A stretch of 64,000 bases of DNA from Adiantum capillus-veneris (Eukaryota; Streptophyta; Polypodiopsida; Polypodiales; Pteridaceae), in contig CM043971.1 of assembly GCA_014529385.2 (NCBI GenBank), forward strand, positions 52,925,209 to 52,989,208. Reading direction: 5' to 3'. Position 1 is the first letter of the stretch; each line of letters starts with the position of its first letter. Of the stretch, positions 1-10,290 are shown piece after piece. Below the pieces are notes generated by a model. It saw nothing but the letters and a program-made list of their open reading frames with translations. It made no database searches and had not been told where the DNA came from. The translations under genes were made by a program, and so were the position numbers.

Positions 1-948
1 ACCATAAACAAGAGAGATGTAATGCAAAATGGAATGGGTTTGTTTATTCATGAAATGAGCTTTAAGTAGCTCTACAGCCTTGCACGAGTACGTGGGATAA
101 TTCTAACTTTTCCCTCCTTGACTCATACTCTAGGACTCTAGGACAAAGCTCACACCTTCCAACACTTGGAGATCTTGCACACTTTCGGCGATGGAAGGGC
201 TGAAAACTGAAAACGTTGGCTGATCTACCTCTTTGGCTAGGCTGGATCTGCAAAACGCTTGCCAATCATTGCAAAAAGGTTTGCGCTGGGCTGATTTTTG
301 CAAAACGCCAAGTCTCTTGCAAAAACGTTGGACTCTACTGCTAGTGCTATGTGCTTGTTAGGGCAAACTGTCCACCAATCCAACAAATTAAATTATTAAA
401 TGATTTAATTTATAAGTTTTTGGCCGGGGCTAAGTTTCAGGTGAAATTGTGGCACATCTATTGATCTAGGAATCCGATCAACGTGGGGAATGGCTCGTTG
501 GATTTTTTAACCTAAAACTATATGCATGTCATGTTCGATGCCCACCGTAGTGTAATAACATTTGTCAAAACGCGTGTACAAACCATTTATGCAAGAGGGT
601 TCCAAAACTGGAAAATTGGCTCTAGAAGTCGATGAAGCATGTCCACGTGGCACATAGCCATGTGCACGTGACAATATAAGAGATAGTTCGTATGCAGTTA
701 TTAACTAGGCTTGGTACTAATGGTGTTGTATGGGAACACTTCCAAGTGCCTACGCCCAGCTGACATTGGTTGTGCTCATGTGCAATCAGAGGGTATGCAG
801 CTACTTTAAAGTGCCTGGACATGCACGTCATGCATACATGCTCACAAGGGTGCTAGAACATGTCCTAGAGGCTAGGTTGTCCTAAACCTTAGAAATAGGA
901 GTTACAGCTTGTTCACATGCACATGGGATTATGTCACGATTGTGACTA
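1..948. other. Unannotated non-coding sequence
   Basis: No reading frame here resembles a known protein. Between about 245 and 330 the motif 'gcaaaacg' or 'gcaaaaacg' recurs in a degenerate way. AT-rich sequence lies near 385-420. I see no LTR ends, splice pattern or RNA gene. Confidence 0.5.
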
Positions 949-1135
949 TGTTGCAGTATTACATCTACTCCTAGTTGCAGATACGCAAAGGAGAACCCCT
1001 ACGCTTGGATGGTTGCGACCCTTCGCCCAAAAGACATGCCTCTTTGCCAAAACCAACACTCCTTCGCTCTACGGTTGCGACTCTTCATCCAATGGTTGCA
1101 ACTCTTCGTCCAATGGTTGCGACTCTTCATACCAC
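949..1135 (+). repeat. Truncated 5' LTR of gypsy element 1, with 21-bp tandem units
   Basis: This matches the start of the right LTR (4131 onward) through the shared cttggatggttg and caaaagacatgcctc segments. The right copy has about 12 extra bases after 'gcaaag'. At about 1073-1130 a 21-bp unit (ggttgcRactcttcRtccaat) is repeated almost three times. Confidence 0.6.
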
Positions 1136-1310
1136 AACTGAAGCGATAAATATTCCGGATACTCCCGAATCTGAAGTCATCATAATTTAGATTCCCCGAC
1201 TCCAGAGCCCGAACCCGTTTCCGAACATAGTCTCTGCTCTCGGAGTACCCGTCTCAGCATCTGTTCTCGAAGCAGAACCTGTACTTGAGAGTTCTCTTTG
1301 AAGCGTAACC

Positions 1311-2834
1311 ATGCCAAATTCTCAGGATGGAGGTGGTCAATCTGACGATGCCCTTGCTCTTATCAAGGAACAAATGGCCACACTCTCGACAAGTCTCGCA
1401 TCACTACACACTCGCTTGGATCAGATGCAAATGCAAAACAATTCTCGGAGTCGTCATATGACTTCTTGGTCTACACATGCTGATTCAACACCTTCTTCCG
1501 AAGCTTCAGTGGACGAACAAAACGAATGAGATCCAACTGAAGAGGTAGACAATCGTGAACTTCAATTGCTTTATAAATTTTTTTATTGCCGCACAGAAGA
1601 AGAAGCTTGATGTTAATTGCCGGAACCGTATAATGGCCGCCGCGAAAAGCGCATGCTGGACCAATGGCTGTTCAAAATGGAGGTCTACTTATCAAACAAA
1701 GACTTGGCCGAGAGTAAAAAAGTTGCACTTGCTAGTTCTCTGCTCAAGGACACAACATTTCTTTGGTGGCAACGAGGGGTTGCTGATGGTAAACACACAC
1801 CTTCTTGGGACAAATTTCGGCGTGCTATTCGCAAGGCGTTCGGACCTGCCAATGCGGATTTTCATGTCCGGTCCTCTCTTCGCCGCCTGAGCCAAACAGG
1901 TTCCTTGGCCGCGTACATCACAGAGTTCCAAAGGCTAACTCTGGAGATAGAGACCCTTAGTCATAGTTACATGGGACGGCGGGTCGGGGACGGGACGAGG
2001 ATGGGACGGCAAAAAGTCAAGAAATGTGGACGGGGTTCGGAACGACAAAAAAAGAAGAAGAGTTTTTTTGGCATATTTTGACCTACATACATGCCACACA
2101 CATAGAGCATCACTTTGACCACAAATTTACACTAAATAGACCAAAGAACATGGGTCATATAGACGCAATGGTGCTAATAAAACATCGAGAAATGAGGACC
2201 CAAAGGGTGGCTTTTATAGCCATTGGGGTGCTTCAAAGTTCAAACATATGGCTATTGGAGAGGAACTAGCCACTAGAAATGATCAGTTTTTCAAATTTTA
2301 AAAAAATTCCCTGCCGTCCCCTGCCTGCGTTCCCACTTGGCAGGCCATTTGCTGTCCATCTCCACCCGTCCCGGAACCGGGCGTCCCCCGTCCCTAGGCT
2401 CCATCCCCTGTAACTATGCCCTTAGTCCCTTTGATAAACTTCACAGCTTTATCGACGGACTCGAACCCAACCTGAAGGACGATGTGCACAAATACAACCC
2501 TACCACCTTGGATTTTGCAATTGCCTATGTGGAGTGTCTTGGTGATAATTGGCGCCCTACACGGAATTTTCTCCCTGGTGACAGATCTTCACATAGCACT
2601 CGCTTTTCACAGCGCGATCGTAGAGAAAGCTATAGCCAAGTCAACAGCAACAATCTCAGTTCAGACAACAAGCAACGACACCTTATTCAACCTCAAGGTT
2701 CTATTCTCAAGATCGACAATCTCAAAGCAGATCTTCTTCAAATGTTCCTCCACTTGATCGATGTAAAGGACATGATTTTTCTCAAGATCGGCATTCCAAT
2801 CTTCAGCAAGACTCTTCCTCAAATGTATCTTTGA
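1311..2834 (+). pseudogene. Gag of gypsy element 1, interrupted by a hAT MITE
   Basis: The first ATG (1311) opens a 72-aa segment with a coiled-coil-like, Gln-rich start (SDDALALIKEQMATL) that ends in a stop at 1527. Gag continues in another frame from about 1617 with the capsid signature of plant retrotransposon Gag (a TTFLWWQRG block, then SWDKFRRAIRKAF). At 1962 the frame runs into a 457-bp insertion. Gag resumes after 2426 with SFIDGLEPNLKDDVHKYNP, the usual 'F..GL.P.L' part of the domain. The MITE plus one target duplication is 465 bp, a multiple of three, so the two halves are in the same frame. The segment ends with a stop at 2834, where the next domain starts in a different frame. Gag would form the virus-like particle in the cytoplasm. 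This copy is broken. Confidence 0.75.
1962..2418. mobile_element. hAT-type MITE inserted in gag, 8-bp target duplication
   Basis: The left end reads catagttacatgggacgg and the right end is the inverse of catagttacaggggatgg, giving terminal inverted repeats of ten matching bases followed by G-rich, imperfect pairing. The 8-bp sequence cccttagt flanks it exactly on both sides (1954-1961 and 2419-2426). Eight-bp duplications and G/C-rich subterminal sequence fit non-autonomous hAT elements. It has no transposase ORF. Insertion into gag dates it after element 1. Confidence 0.88.
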
Positions 2835-3440
2835 CTTCAAAGAAGGATGGTTTATGTACAATTTGCGGTGGTGACCATAGATGGTATCATTGTCCAAAGA
2901 GACCAAATCCATCTAATTTGAAAAGGAATTCCAACGCGGAAACATCATTGAATTCTGAACAACCAAATTCTGCTCAAGATAAAGGAAAATCTTTGGTCAA
3001 TACAGTTCATGTCTCAGAGGATAGGACTTTTCTTATGAAGCATGCTCAAGAGCCTCTCTCAAAGCAAGTTTTGAGCCTTCTTGGAACTCTCAATGGTTGC
3101 TCCATCAATATTTTGGTGGATAGCGGAGGCTCGAATAATTTCGTCAGCACTCAGATAGTTCAACAGCTGGACTTACCAACTCAGAAGACATCTCACTTAT
3201 ATGGTGTGGAGTTAGCAGATGAATCAATTTTAACTTGTGATGAGACAGCTCGACAATTGTGGTTCGGTATTCAAAATTATATAGATCAACAGTCATGTCT
3301 CTATCTTATTACGACATGATTCTTGGTCAGTACTGGTTATTCCAATATGATCCTGCTATTAGCTTTCGAGGACATACTATCAACTTGTTCAAAGATAGAC
3401 GAGAATTGATTTTACATGGGCTTATTATGCGGAACGAGTG
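2831..3440 (+). pseudogene. Zinc knuckle and retropepsin of gypsy element 1
   Basis: A CCHC zinc knuckle (CTICGGDHRWYHCP) near 2857-2900 would bind the element RNA. It is followed by an aspartic protease whose active site reads ILVDSGGSNNFV (about 3109-3145); the DSG triad is intact. The protease tail (YYDMILGQYWLFQYDP, the usual 'LG..WL' flap partner) is in another frame from about 3310, so there is at least one frameshift near 3300. In a complete gypsy element reverse transcriptase would follow here, but the acidic ORF at 3416 follows instead. Confidence 0.7.
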
Positions 3441-4156
3441 ATCAAGCCTCTCGTGTACTAGTCAAACAGCATGATACAATGGATTATGAAACGAATATGA
3501 TTTCCGATGCGGATGCAGAAGTTATTATTGATGAAATTTTTACTTCATTAATTTCTCCTGAATCAATTGATGAAGACAAAGATGATTTCAAGCAAGAAGT
3601 TTTTCTAAGTGATACTTCGTTATCAGACAAAGATAAAGACATAGTTGCAGATTCTGAGTCAGAAGATTATTATGCTTTCTTTGATTCTTTGTTGGATGAT
3701 GATATGTCAATTACAAGTCATGAAATGACAGTTTCTGAAGACGATTCTGAAGAATCTTGGGATTCATTATTGGAAGATGATTACAGTCTCAAGCCAAAAT
3801 CCTCTCCAGTGATTCACAAAGTTGAAATTACCCCATCTGAAGAGTGCCTTGAGAAGATTTCCTCTTCACCAAATATTTTGCAGGTATTAGAAGATTTTGA
3901 ACCAGAAATCTTACATCGCATGAAGGATTTTGAAGATCAATCCCTTGTTGTAGTCAACCTGATTATGCTAGATTCCTATAAAAAGTCTTGGAACAATGCA
4001 ATGACATGGGATTTAGCAGTCAAAGCAAAGAGGTTTCGCAAGAAGCAAAAGTTCAAAACAAAGGTTGCAGATAACTCAAAGATTGAAGGTTTTTGGAGAT
4101 TCAATGCTTTTTCAAAGTTCTATCAACATATGTTGCAGTATTACATCTACTCCTAG
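3416..4156 (+). CDS. 246-aa acidic ORF in the position of pol (unknown function)
   Basis: This ORF is open from the ATG at 3416 to a stop at 4156, overlapping the protease frame by about 25 bases and running about 25 bases into the right LTR. Residues 30-130 are very rich in Asp, Glu and Ser (for example SDKDKDIVADSESEDYYAFF and TVSEDDSEESWDSLLEDDY). The C-terminal 50 residues change to basic (VKAKRFRKKQKFKTKV) and then aromatic. I do not recognise a family. The acidic-then-basic layout could suit a chaperone-like or nuclear-targeting accessory protein, but that is speculation. It may also be the eroded end of a polyprotein. The absence of stops over 741 bp in a family member whose other genes are frameshifted is notable. 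Confidence 0.55.
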   Translation: MGLLCGTSDQASRVLVKQHDTMDYETNMISDADAEVIIDEIFTSLISPESIDEDKDDFKQEVFLSDTSLSDKDKDIVADSESEDYYAFFDSLLDDDMSITSHEMTVSEDDSEESWDSLLEDDYSLKPKSSPVIHKVEITPSEECLEKISSSPNILQVLEDFEPEILHRMKDFEDQSLVVVNLIMLDSYKKSWNNAMTWDLAVKAKRFRKKQKFKTKVADNSKIEGFWRFNAFSKFYQHMLQYYIYS

Positions 4157-4540
4157 TTACAGATATGCAAAGTGCCATGCCAAGGAGAACCCCTACGCTT
4201 GGATGGTTGTGACCCTTTGCCCAAAAGACATGCCTCTTCGCCAAGTGCCACGCTCCTTCGATGATTGGTCACACCCCTTCGCTCTACGGTTGCGACTCTT
4301 TGTCCAATGGTTGCAAGTCTTCACCGAAAGGATGCGTCTTTATGTCTAAAGTTGCGTCTATTCACCATGAGACGTGTCTTTTCATTTGTGTCTCTTCGTC
4401 TCCTATATAAGGAGCCTATTGTACTCAGTTTTCAACAATTCATTCAATGAATCAAACACACATTCAATGTCTTGTCTCAGTTTGATCTTAAGTATGAAAT
4501 TTTTAAGTCTTAATTATAGGATTAGCACCACTAATCCTCA
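4131..4540 (+). repeat. 3' LTR of gypsy element 1
   Basis: It begins tgttgcagtattac like the left copy. A TATA-like box (ctatataaggagcc) lies near 4400, followed by an A-rich segment ('cattcaatgaatcaaacac'), which is the usual R/U5 layout. The exact end is not fixed; a small inverted pair ggattag/ctaatcc lies at about 4518-4537. Confidence 0.6.
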
Positions 4541-5496
4541 CAGATTAGATGTGGAGGTGTCAGAGCAAGGTCTCCTCTCTTTCTCTATAAAGGACGGTGA
4601 CCTTGGGAAGATACGGGCCTTTCGGTATTTCTTTATTATTGCTTCACAAAGGTACAACTCTTGAGGGTCCAACTCTCTCTGAGTCTGGGCTGAGATGCTC
4701 TCCGGAGAGTGGCTCTCTGGGCACTTATAAACTTACAAGGGATGCCCAAAAGCAGAGCCCCAAAAGCATCAGATTCGAAAGCACTTTGCAATGGGAGGGC
4801 ACCACGTGCCAATGAAAAAGAACAGACCGAACAAGCACTTCAAAACATTTGAACTAAACTGAAATGAGAAACACGACACACAAGACACAAAGTGGTGGAG
4901 TTCCACTCAAAGAGACCATTGGCCCCAAACCTTGGCGCCCCTTTCGGTATTCCTTTATATTGCTTCGACACGTTACAACTTGGGCGGCTCTCCTATGCAC
5001 CTTCCACGAGGTAGGATGCCAGAGAGTGAGCCCTTAGCACATATTTAAAGGCCCCTTTGCCATGAAAAGCAGTCTACATGAGAAGCACCAAGTCATTTGA
5101 TCTCCAAAATCTAGCGCTAAAAGCAGCCAGTGCAAAATACGAAAATCTGTACACCTACCACGTCAACAGCCTGTCAACACAATTTACGGGCATCCGTACA
5201 GTCTGCCACATCATCAACCAACGCAATTTGCGGAGCGTCCGTACAACAACCACGTAACTAGTTTTTACGTAGGATATTCTATGTGTGTGGGTGCTTTTAT
5301 GTTTAGGCCCCGTCGGATGGGGTACCATATGTTGGTAAAACTTTAATAACTGGGCCACTTTGCGAGGAGCTGTAAGTTGGTGAGAACTTCTTCAAAAAAG
5401 AAGAGTGGGACTGGTTTTTTCAAAAAGAGCACGAGTGAGTCCCAGATTATGCGAACATGTATTGGTTTACTCTTTCCAAGGTGGCTCCATTCCTGA
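4541..5496. other. Non-coding stretch with a diverged internal duplication
   Basis: Two related blocks, near 4605-4660 and 4925-4985, share 'cctttcggtatt(t/c)cttta' and 'ttgcttc..a..g(t)tacaact'. They could be remains of an LTR pair or of one duplicated segment. No ORF in the region resembles a known protein. Confidence 0.35.
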
Positions 5497-5646
5497 ACCG
5501 TTCTGATGAAGAAGTTGGAAGGACTTTTACCTGAACTTCGTAGAAGCATGAAGATGTATCTGCAAGATACTTTGCAGCAGATGGTGGAGTCAGCAATGCA
5601 AGCTGAAGGATTCTTCAAACTATTGAGTCCCCCAATCACTGCTTAA
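5497..5646 (+). pseudogene. Possible gypsy Gag C-terminal remnant
   Basis: A short open segment reads LLPELRRSMKMYLQDTL, then QQMVESAMQAEGFFK, ending in a stop. The pattern 'GL.PE.R..M....TL...VE.AMQAE' is typical of the end of the retrotransposon Gag domain. Nothing upstream supports a full Gag, and a stop lies at 5494. Together with the integrase remnant at 6012 it may mark one lost element. Confidence 0.35.
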
Positions 5647-6011
5647 CACGTATGACGTTGAGAGCATATCTGCACTTCTGTTGAGCATCTTTAGTGTACA
5701 ATTTGGCTTTGACACTTGGAGTGTAGTCTTGGCTCATGCACCTTGGGAGAGCATTTTGTTTTATGAGGGTTCTAACACTGATAGAGTCTTCATGCTGACA
5801 GCAGGTAAGTATCATCTCGATACACTTTTCTTTGACGTTGGTGCGGATCAGATCTGTTTTTGACTTTTAGTAAAGGTCAGATATAGTGGTAGTACACTCC
5901 ACGGTCCACCTCACTTCATATGTCACATGAGCCACCTTGATGTATAGCTTGATTGTGGCCTAGCCCTTCTTTTTTTCTATGGCCGATTATTGTTCACGAG
6001 CATGATATGAT
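5647..6011. other. Non-coding or unrecognised sequence
   Basis: A 60-codon open stretch (5681-5863) has no motif I recognise. No LTR end or RNA feature was seen. Confidence 0.4.
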
Positions 6012-6212
6012 CTGGATGTTTCTGATCATTTTTCTAAGAAAGCATATTTCATTCCTTGTAAGAAAACATTAACTACACATCAAGCTGCACTTTTGTTTCT
6101 CACGTTTGCGTTTCCACATCATGGTTTGCCAAAGGTAATGATTTCAGAGAGAGATTCCAAGTTTTGCAATTCTTTTTGGACCATTTTATTTGAAAATCAT
6201 GCTACTACACTG
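6012..6212 (+). pseudogene. Ty3/gypsy integrase core remnant
   Basis: The plus-strand frame reads VSDHFSKKAYFIPCKK followed by HHGLPKVMISERDSKFC and a FW.ILFE block. This is the familiar 'VDRFSK.AHFIPC...HGLP..I.SDRD..F.S.FW' integrase core, with the second catalytic Asp in the RDSKF motif. Both flanks are lost and the third catalytic residue is absent. It ends about 60 bases before the AG microsatellite upstream of the ULT-like gene. Confidence 0.75.
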
Positions 6213-6265
6213 ATTTTTACAAATATGACATCCCCCCCCAAACAACACACACCCACCCACCCACC

Positions 6266-6268
<3 letters not shown>

Positions 6269-6320
<52 letters not shown>
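6269..6320 (+). repeat. (AG)26 microsatellite
   Basis: This is an uninterrupted AG dinucleotide run preceded by a short (CCCA)n stretch at about 6251-6268. It lies a few bases upstream of the first recognisable exon of the ULT-like gene. Confidence 0.97.
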
Positions 6321-6322
<2 letters not shown>

Positions 6323-6328
6323 TGTTGC

Positions 6329-7848
6329 TTGACCAGGGACTGTGGACATTGCCGGTTGATCAAAGAGGAACTGAGTAAATTGTTGTCCAACTATTGTGAT
6401 ACATTTACTGGTCAGGTGTTTCCCAGAAAAGCTGCAACACCTATGCAGGGATTATCTTCAGAGGATGGATTGATGTGCAGTTCACCAGTAGGCAGTTGCA
6501 CAATTGAAAGAACATTACTGGAAAAAGAAACTTGCAAAGAGCATTTTTCTTCTGAAAAACTTGAGGGAAATTTGGTTTCTAATTCACTGATAGAGAGGGA
6601 TGTTTGCTCCCCGAAAGATGAAGAGCCTGATCTACCTGCCATTGCGAATGGGCACAATGATGTTCAGGAAGGCAGTGACGCCGAGTGTCATTTGTGTATT
6701 GAACTGGGGTCATCACAGTCAGAGGATCCAGATGCAGAAACAAATAGGGATGGGTCCGTGGAGAGGGAGGTACCCCTTGAAACAGAGGGGGTATGCAACT
6801 CAGAGGGACTGCAGACACGCCTTGAAGAAAACCAGGATTGTTTGGGTAACATGTCGAGCCATGGAGAGGTTACTTCAGAAATTGAAAAACATACTAACAA
6901 CTCCCATGATGTGGAGGATGATAGAAAAGGCGAGGAATTGTCTGCTAAAAGTAGCAAAGAGGAAGATTGCTGGAATTCTGCACTAACCAGGGAAAGTGGT
7001 AATTCATGTGTTGGTGTGATTGATGATCAGGCAGAGAAGGACGGGTACATTGATCTCAAATGCGGTTGCACAAGTCAGAAATACGGTGACACAATGGGTA
7101 TTCTTAGGCTTTATCAAAATGGGAAGCTAGAGATACAATGTCAATGCAGTATGGGGTGTATTAAAGGTAAAGTTGTCCCTTTTCAGGCGTAGCGTTTTCC
7201 GTAACTTTTTAGACGATCAAAGCGTATTATGGAGAATTTTTTTTTTGGGTGCAGGAAAGCCAATGTCACCTGCCAGTTTTGAGAGGCATAGTGGGCGGGG
7301 AGCTTCAAAAAAGTGGAGGGACAGCATATGGATTGTTTTAGGTGATCAAAAAGTTCAGTTTTCAAAGGTGAAAGGTCTGGATGCCTTTGTTCGCAGATAT
7401 AAGGAGTCTGGTCGGACCACTGGGCGCCAACCAGCTCTGCCCAAGCAATCAATTCACCGCGATGAGTTTTTACAGTGCAAGAAATGTTTGAAAAGGCGCC
7501 GCTTTCGAAGGAAAACCAAAGAGGAGTGCCAGCTGTTTCATGAAGCTTCCATGAACCCAGAGTGGGAATGCTCGAACTATCCATTTGAGAGGTGGAGTCC
7601 TATACCAGCATTTTGTTTTTGTCAATGAAGTTTTGTTTGGAGTTTTCTGAAGGGTTGATGTGGGTTTGTGCAGTTTTAGTTCATGCCAGGATGAGGAAGA
7701 GAGAGAGGCCCGGCAGGCTAATCGGGGTTGCGTACGGTCACGGACCTGCCCAGGGTGCATTGATTGTGTCTGCTTGGGGTGCTTCACTTGCAGGTTTGAA
7801 GATTGTGAATGCAGATTGTGTACAGAATACATAGCCAACAACAAATGA
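6329..7848 (+). CDS. ULT-like: ULTRAPETALA-like trithorax-group/SAND-like protein, three exons, extended N-terminus
   Basis: I join exons 6329-7166, 7255-7591 and 7674-7848. Both introns (88 and 82 bp) are GT-AG and the codon phases fit exactly (aaag|gtaaag...gtgcag|gaaag; gagag|gtggag...gtgcag|tttt). The total is 1350 nt, 449 residues. Residues 240-370 match the ULT SAND-like domain (CGCTSQKYGDTMG, then FERHSGRGASKKW, then HRDEFLQCKKC). Residues 395-449 match its Cys-rich B-box-like end (CRLCTEYIANN). Arabidopsis ULT1 is about 237 aa, works in the nucleus against Polycomb silencing and controls floral meristem size; that role is known for the family, not shown here. The first 235 residues are an acidic, Ser/Glu-rich extension I do not recognise. 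The true start is unclear: 6329 is TTG, the first in-frame ATG is 6443 (411 aa), and 'cttgaccag' at 6327-6335 could be a 3' splice site for an earlier exon. Confidence 0.88.
7167..7254 (+). other. Intron 1 of the ULT-like gene
   Basis: It is 88 bp with donor gtaaag and acceptor gggtgcag behind a T-rich tract. It interrupts the SAND-like domain just after the GC-IKG segment and splits a Gly codon (phase 1). Confidence 0.85.
7592..7673 (+). other. Intron 2 of the ULT-like gene
   Basis: It is 82 bp with donor gtggag and acceptor tttgtgcag, splitting a Ser codon (phase 2: AG|T). It separates the SAND-like part from the Cys-rich C-terminal part. Confidence 0.85.
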
Positions 7849-10290
7849 AGCCGAGTTATTTGTATAACATCTTCTGAGAATCATCACTCAAACATAGGGC
7901 TCATCCTTCCATTTTCATGAGTCTATTCTTAAACAGAGCACTAGGGAATTTTTATAACTTCTTTGTATATTGCTCAACAAGATCAGCCAATTAGGCACAC
8001 ATATATATACATCAGTTTTGCAATAAATAGTAACTCATCTAGGAGCTGTAAGCTGATGGGCTCTAGAGTTAGGACCACAGCTGCCTTTCTTCAGTTTAGA
8101 TTAGTATGTCATGGAGCAAGTGTCTGCGTCTGAGGGAACTTATTATGCACAGATTCTTTGCTAGTCTTAATGGTCTTTTTTCTAGTAATAACGGTGTATC
8201 TTTATTCAAGATGAGGTTTACTTGGACTGTTCATTTGCCTTGTACTTGTCATGGTGGTTGATTTTCTCCTTGTTTGGAAAGCTCATCTTGGCATGTTTAT
8301 ATAGCTGGTATTTGCAGGGATTCTCAATTTAGCTCTTTCAAGTTTGTCATTTAGATGGTGTATTCTCGTCATTGACATTGGGATGGTTATACTTTATAGT
8401 TGCTCCGATTATGTTTGTGGTTTAGATGTTTCTCTCATGTAGTTCAGATGTTTTCTCATTTGAGTCTTGAAACTCAGAGCCGAGACTCCGTCGCTTTCTG
8501 ATGAATGAAAAAGAACAGCTATTAAAGAAAGTATCTGAATTCCCAGCAACAATTAACCTTTACAGTCGGTCCATCCCAATCGTGCAAAATTTAATTGTCT
8601 AGGCTTGCGAATTTCCAAACTCACCATGTGAGTGCTCTCTTAGCTGTCCAAGAAATGCCAATGTGCACTTCATCCTAATAACCACGAGTGCATGATAATC
8701 AGAAGGGCTCTTGGTTTCTTTTATTTGCAAAAGCACACTCCTTGCTGTGTTTTCTTTTTGTTGTGCTTTAAATTGTGCATGTTTTGCGTTCCACCGATTG
8801 TTGAATTGAATTCATGAGCTTGTAGGTGCACGTCGGTGTTTTGAAGCTTTTTACAATTCAGAAGCCAAAATACAAGCTCATCGATGAATCTTTTTCTTCA
8901 CTTTCCATATAGTGATTCCTCCTTTGACTGTGTGTTTTGTGTATCTTGTAAGTGCTTTAGCTGGATTGACCTTGTGCAATAGGAAATAGGTTACAATTAG
9001 TCGGCTGAAATGCAAAACTGTAGTGGAACTGATGGGATGATGCGATGGCTGATCTGTTATGAGTGCACATGGGCCTTGAATATAACCTTACCTTACGGCA
9101 TGTAATCAATACTCCATAGACTCAAAGAAGTGCTATTTGAGCTTGAAGGGGATTAAATCCTTTTAGTTGTTTAGTGTTAATCTCTATCATTCTCTCTCTT
9201 AGTGAAACTAGCAAAGCTTGGGCATGCTCTTGGGAATGCTAATGAGCCACTACCCTTCTTGGTTATCTTGCTAGTGATTAGAAGAGTTTAGTTTTTGGAT
9301 TAGTGCATGGAAGCCCCATTAATCCTCCTTAACTCTACTAGCATTTGTAGGTTGTAGGCAAATCTCCAATTCGACACAATTAATTGAACTAACCATTGGG
9401 TCAATTTGGATCCTCCGATGTTCAATAATTGTTGCTTGTAAGGTTTCATCAATTCAAGACCACCTGTTATCAATTTGTGTGAAATTGTGTTCTTTTCCCC
9501 GCCAATTTTGCTTTCCTTTTAATCCATTATCGAAGTGCTTAATTGGTGTATCAGAAGTGTATGTTTGAAGTATCTGATGTTAGGTTTGTATCATGCCATA
9601 TCTCATTTCCTTAGGACAACATTAAGAGCTTCATGGAAGAGTACCAATCTATTTTTAAAGCACTGTGTGTGATGGCTATGTAAATCTCAGCATAAGAAGC
9701 CTCTTTTGGAAGGCCCAACACAAGAAACCCAAGAAGGGATACTTGATAGCCCATCTGTAGTAAATTCCTTGTATTGAGAAGAGGTCATTTGTTGAAGGAG
9801 CCATTTTGGATGGGCAACGTGGACGGAGTTTCGATTGAGCTTACTCATTAGGCAGCCACACAAAGACATCCCTCTTTTAAACTTGGTTGAGTGCCTGAAT
9901 GCAAACTTCATCAAGTCCATTTCACCACATTGGTTGGATCCATAAGTTGTGGCTCAGTGGAGACCTTAATTCAGAAAAAGCCCTTAGGCCAACCAAATGT
10001 GGGATCGCCCCTCCCCTTGTTGCAAATCTTGTATATAGGACTGGCCTCTTGAGACAAATAGTAATGGTAGTCCTCTTTGTATATAAAGCACTAGTAACCA
10101 TTAGATTTAGAAGTACAGTGGACGGCTCAGATTATCACACATAGCAGCGCCTGAATGCTTTATTTAACACACGTTGGATTATTAGGCCCGTGTCACAGTG
10201 GGATGGGCACCCATTCTTTTTGCAGAGTGGCCACCCTCGCTGGTGTCACACTAGGCAAAGTACCAAAAAAAAATGCATGTAAGTTCGACC
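7849..10290. other. 3' flank of the ULT-like gene and intergenic DNA
   Basis: No convincing coding sequence is present. T-rich stretches with 'aataaa'-like sequence (for example 'caataaatag' near 8021-8030) could hold the gene's polyadenylation site. Short open frames at 9687-9920 and 9899-10144 overlap on opposite strands and resemble nothing I know. Confidence 0.45.

Larger units (their letters stand above)
949..4540 (+). mobile_element. Non-autonomous Ty3/gypsy-like LTR retrotransposon (element 1), gag-protease only
   Basis: The element is bounded by a direct repeat that starts 'tgttgcagtattac' at 949 and again at 4131, which I read as LTR starts. Between them lie gag (1311-2834, split by a MITE), a zinc knuckle and retropepsin (2831-3440) and an acidic ORF (3416-4156). 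There is no reverse transcriptase, RNase H or integrase in the 3 kb interior, so the element must have depended on proteins from relatives. The left LTR seems cut short, because similarity to the right LTR stops near 1135. No clear primer-binding site was found after the left LTR and no strong polypurine tract before the right one. The outer end near 4540 is approximate. Element type is inferred from the gag and protease motifs. Confidence 0.65.

Noticed and set aside
62-265. Minus-strand open frame of 67 codons
   Set aside because: No similarity, low complexity of neighbours, and no context. Treated as chance.
917-1190. Overlapping plus-strand frames across the LTR tandem units
   Set aside because: The translations are of 21-bp repeats (repeated CNSSSNG) and lie in an LTR.
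5681-5863. 60-codon frame between gag and integrase remnants
   Set aside because: No motif and uncertain frame relation to either remnant.
9687-10144. Two overlapping opposite-strand frames
   Set aside because: Neither resembles a known protein and neither has splice context.
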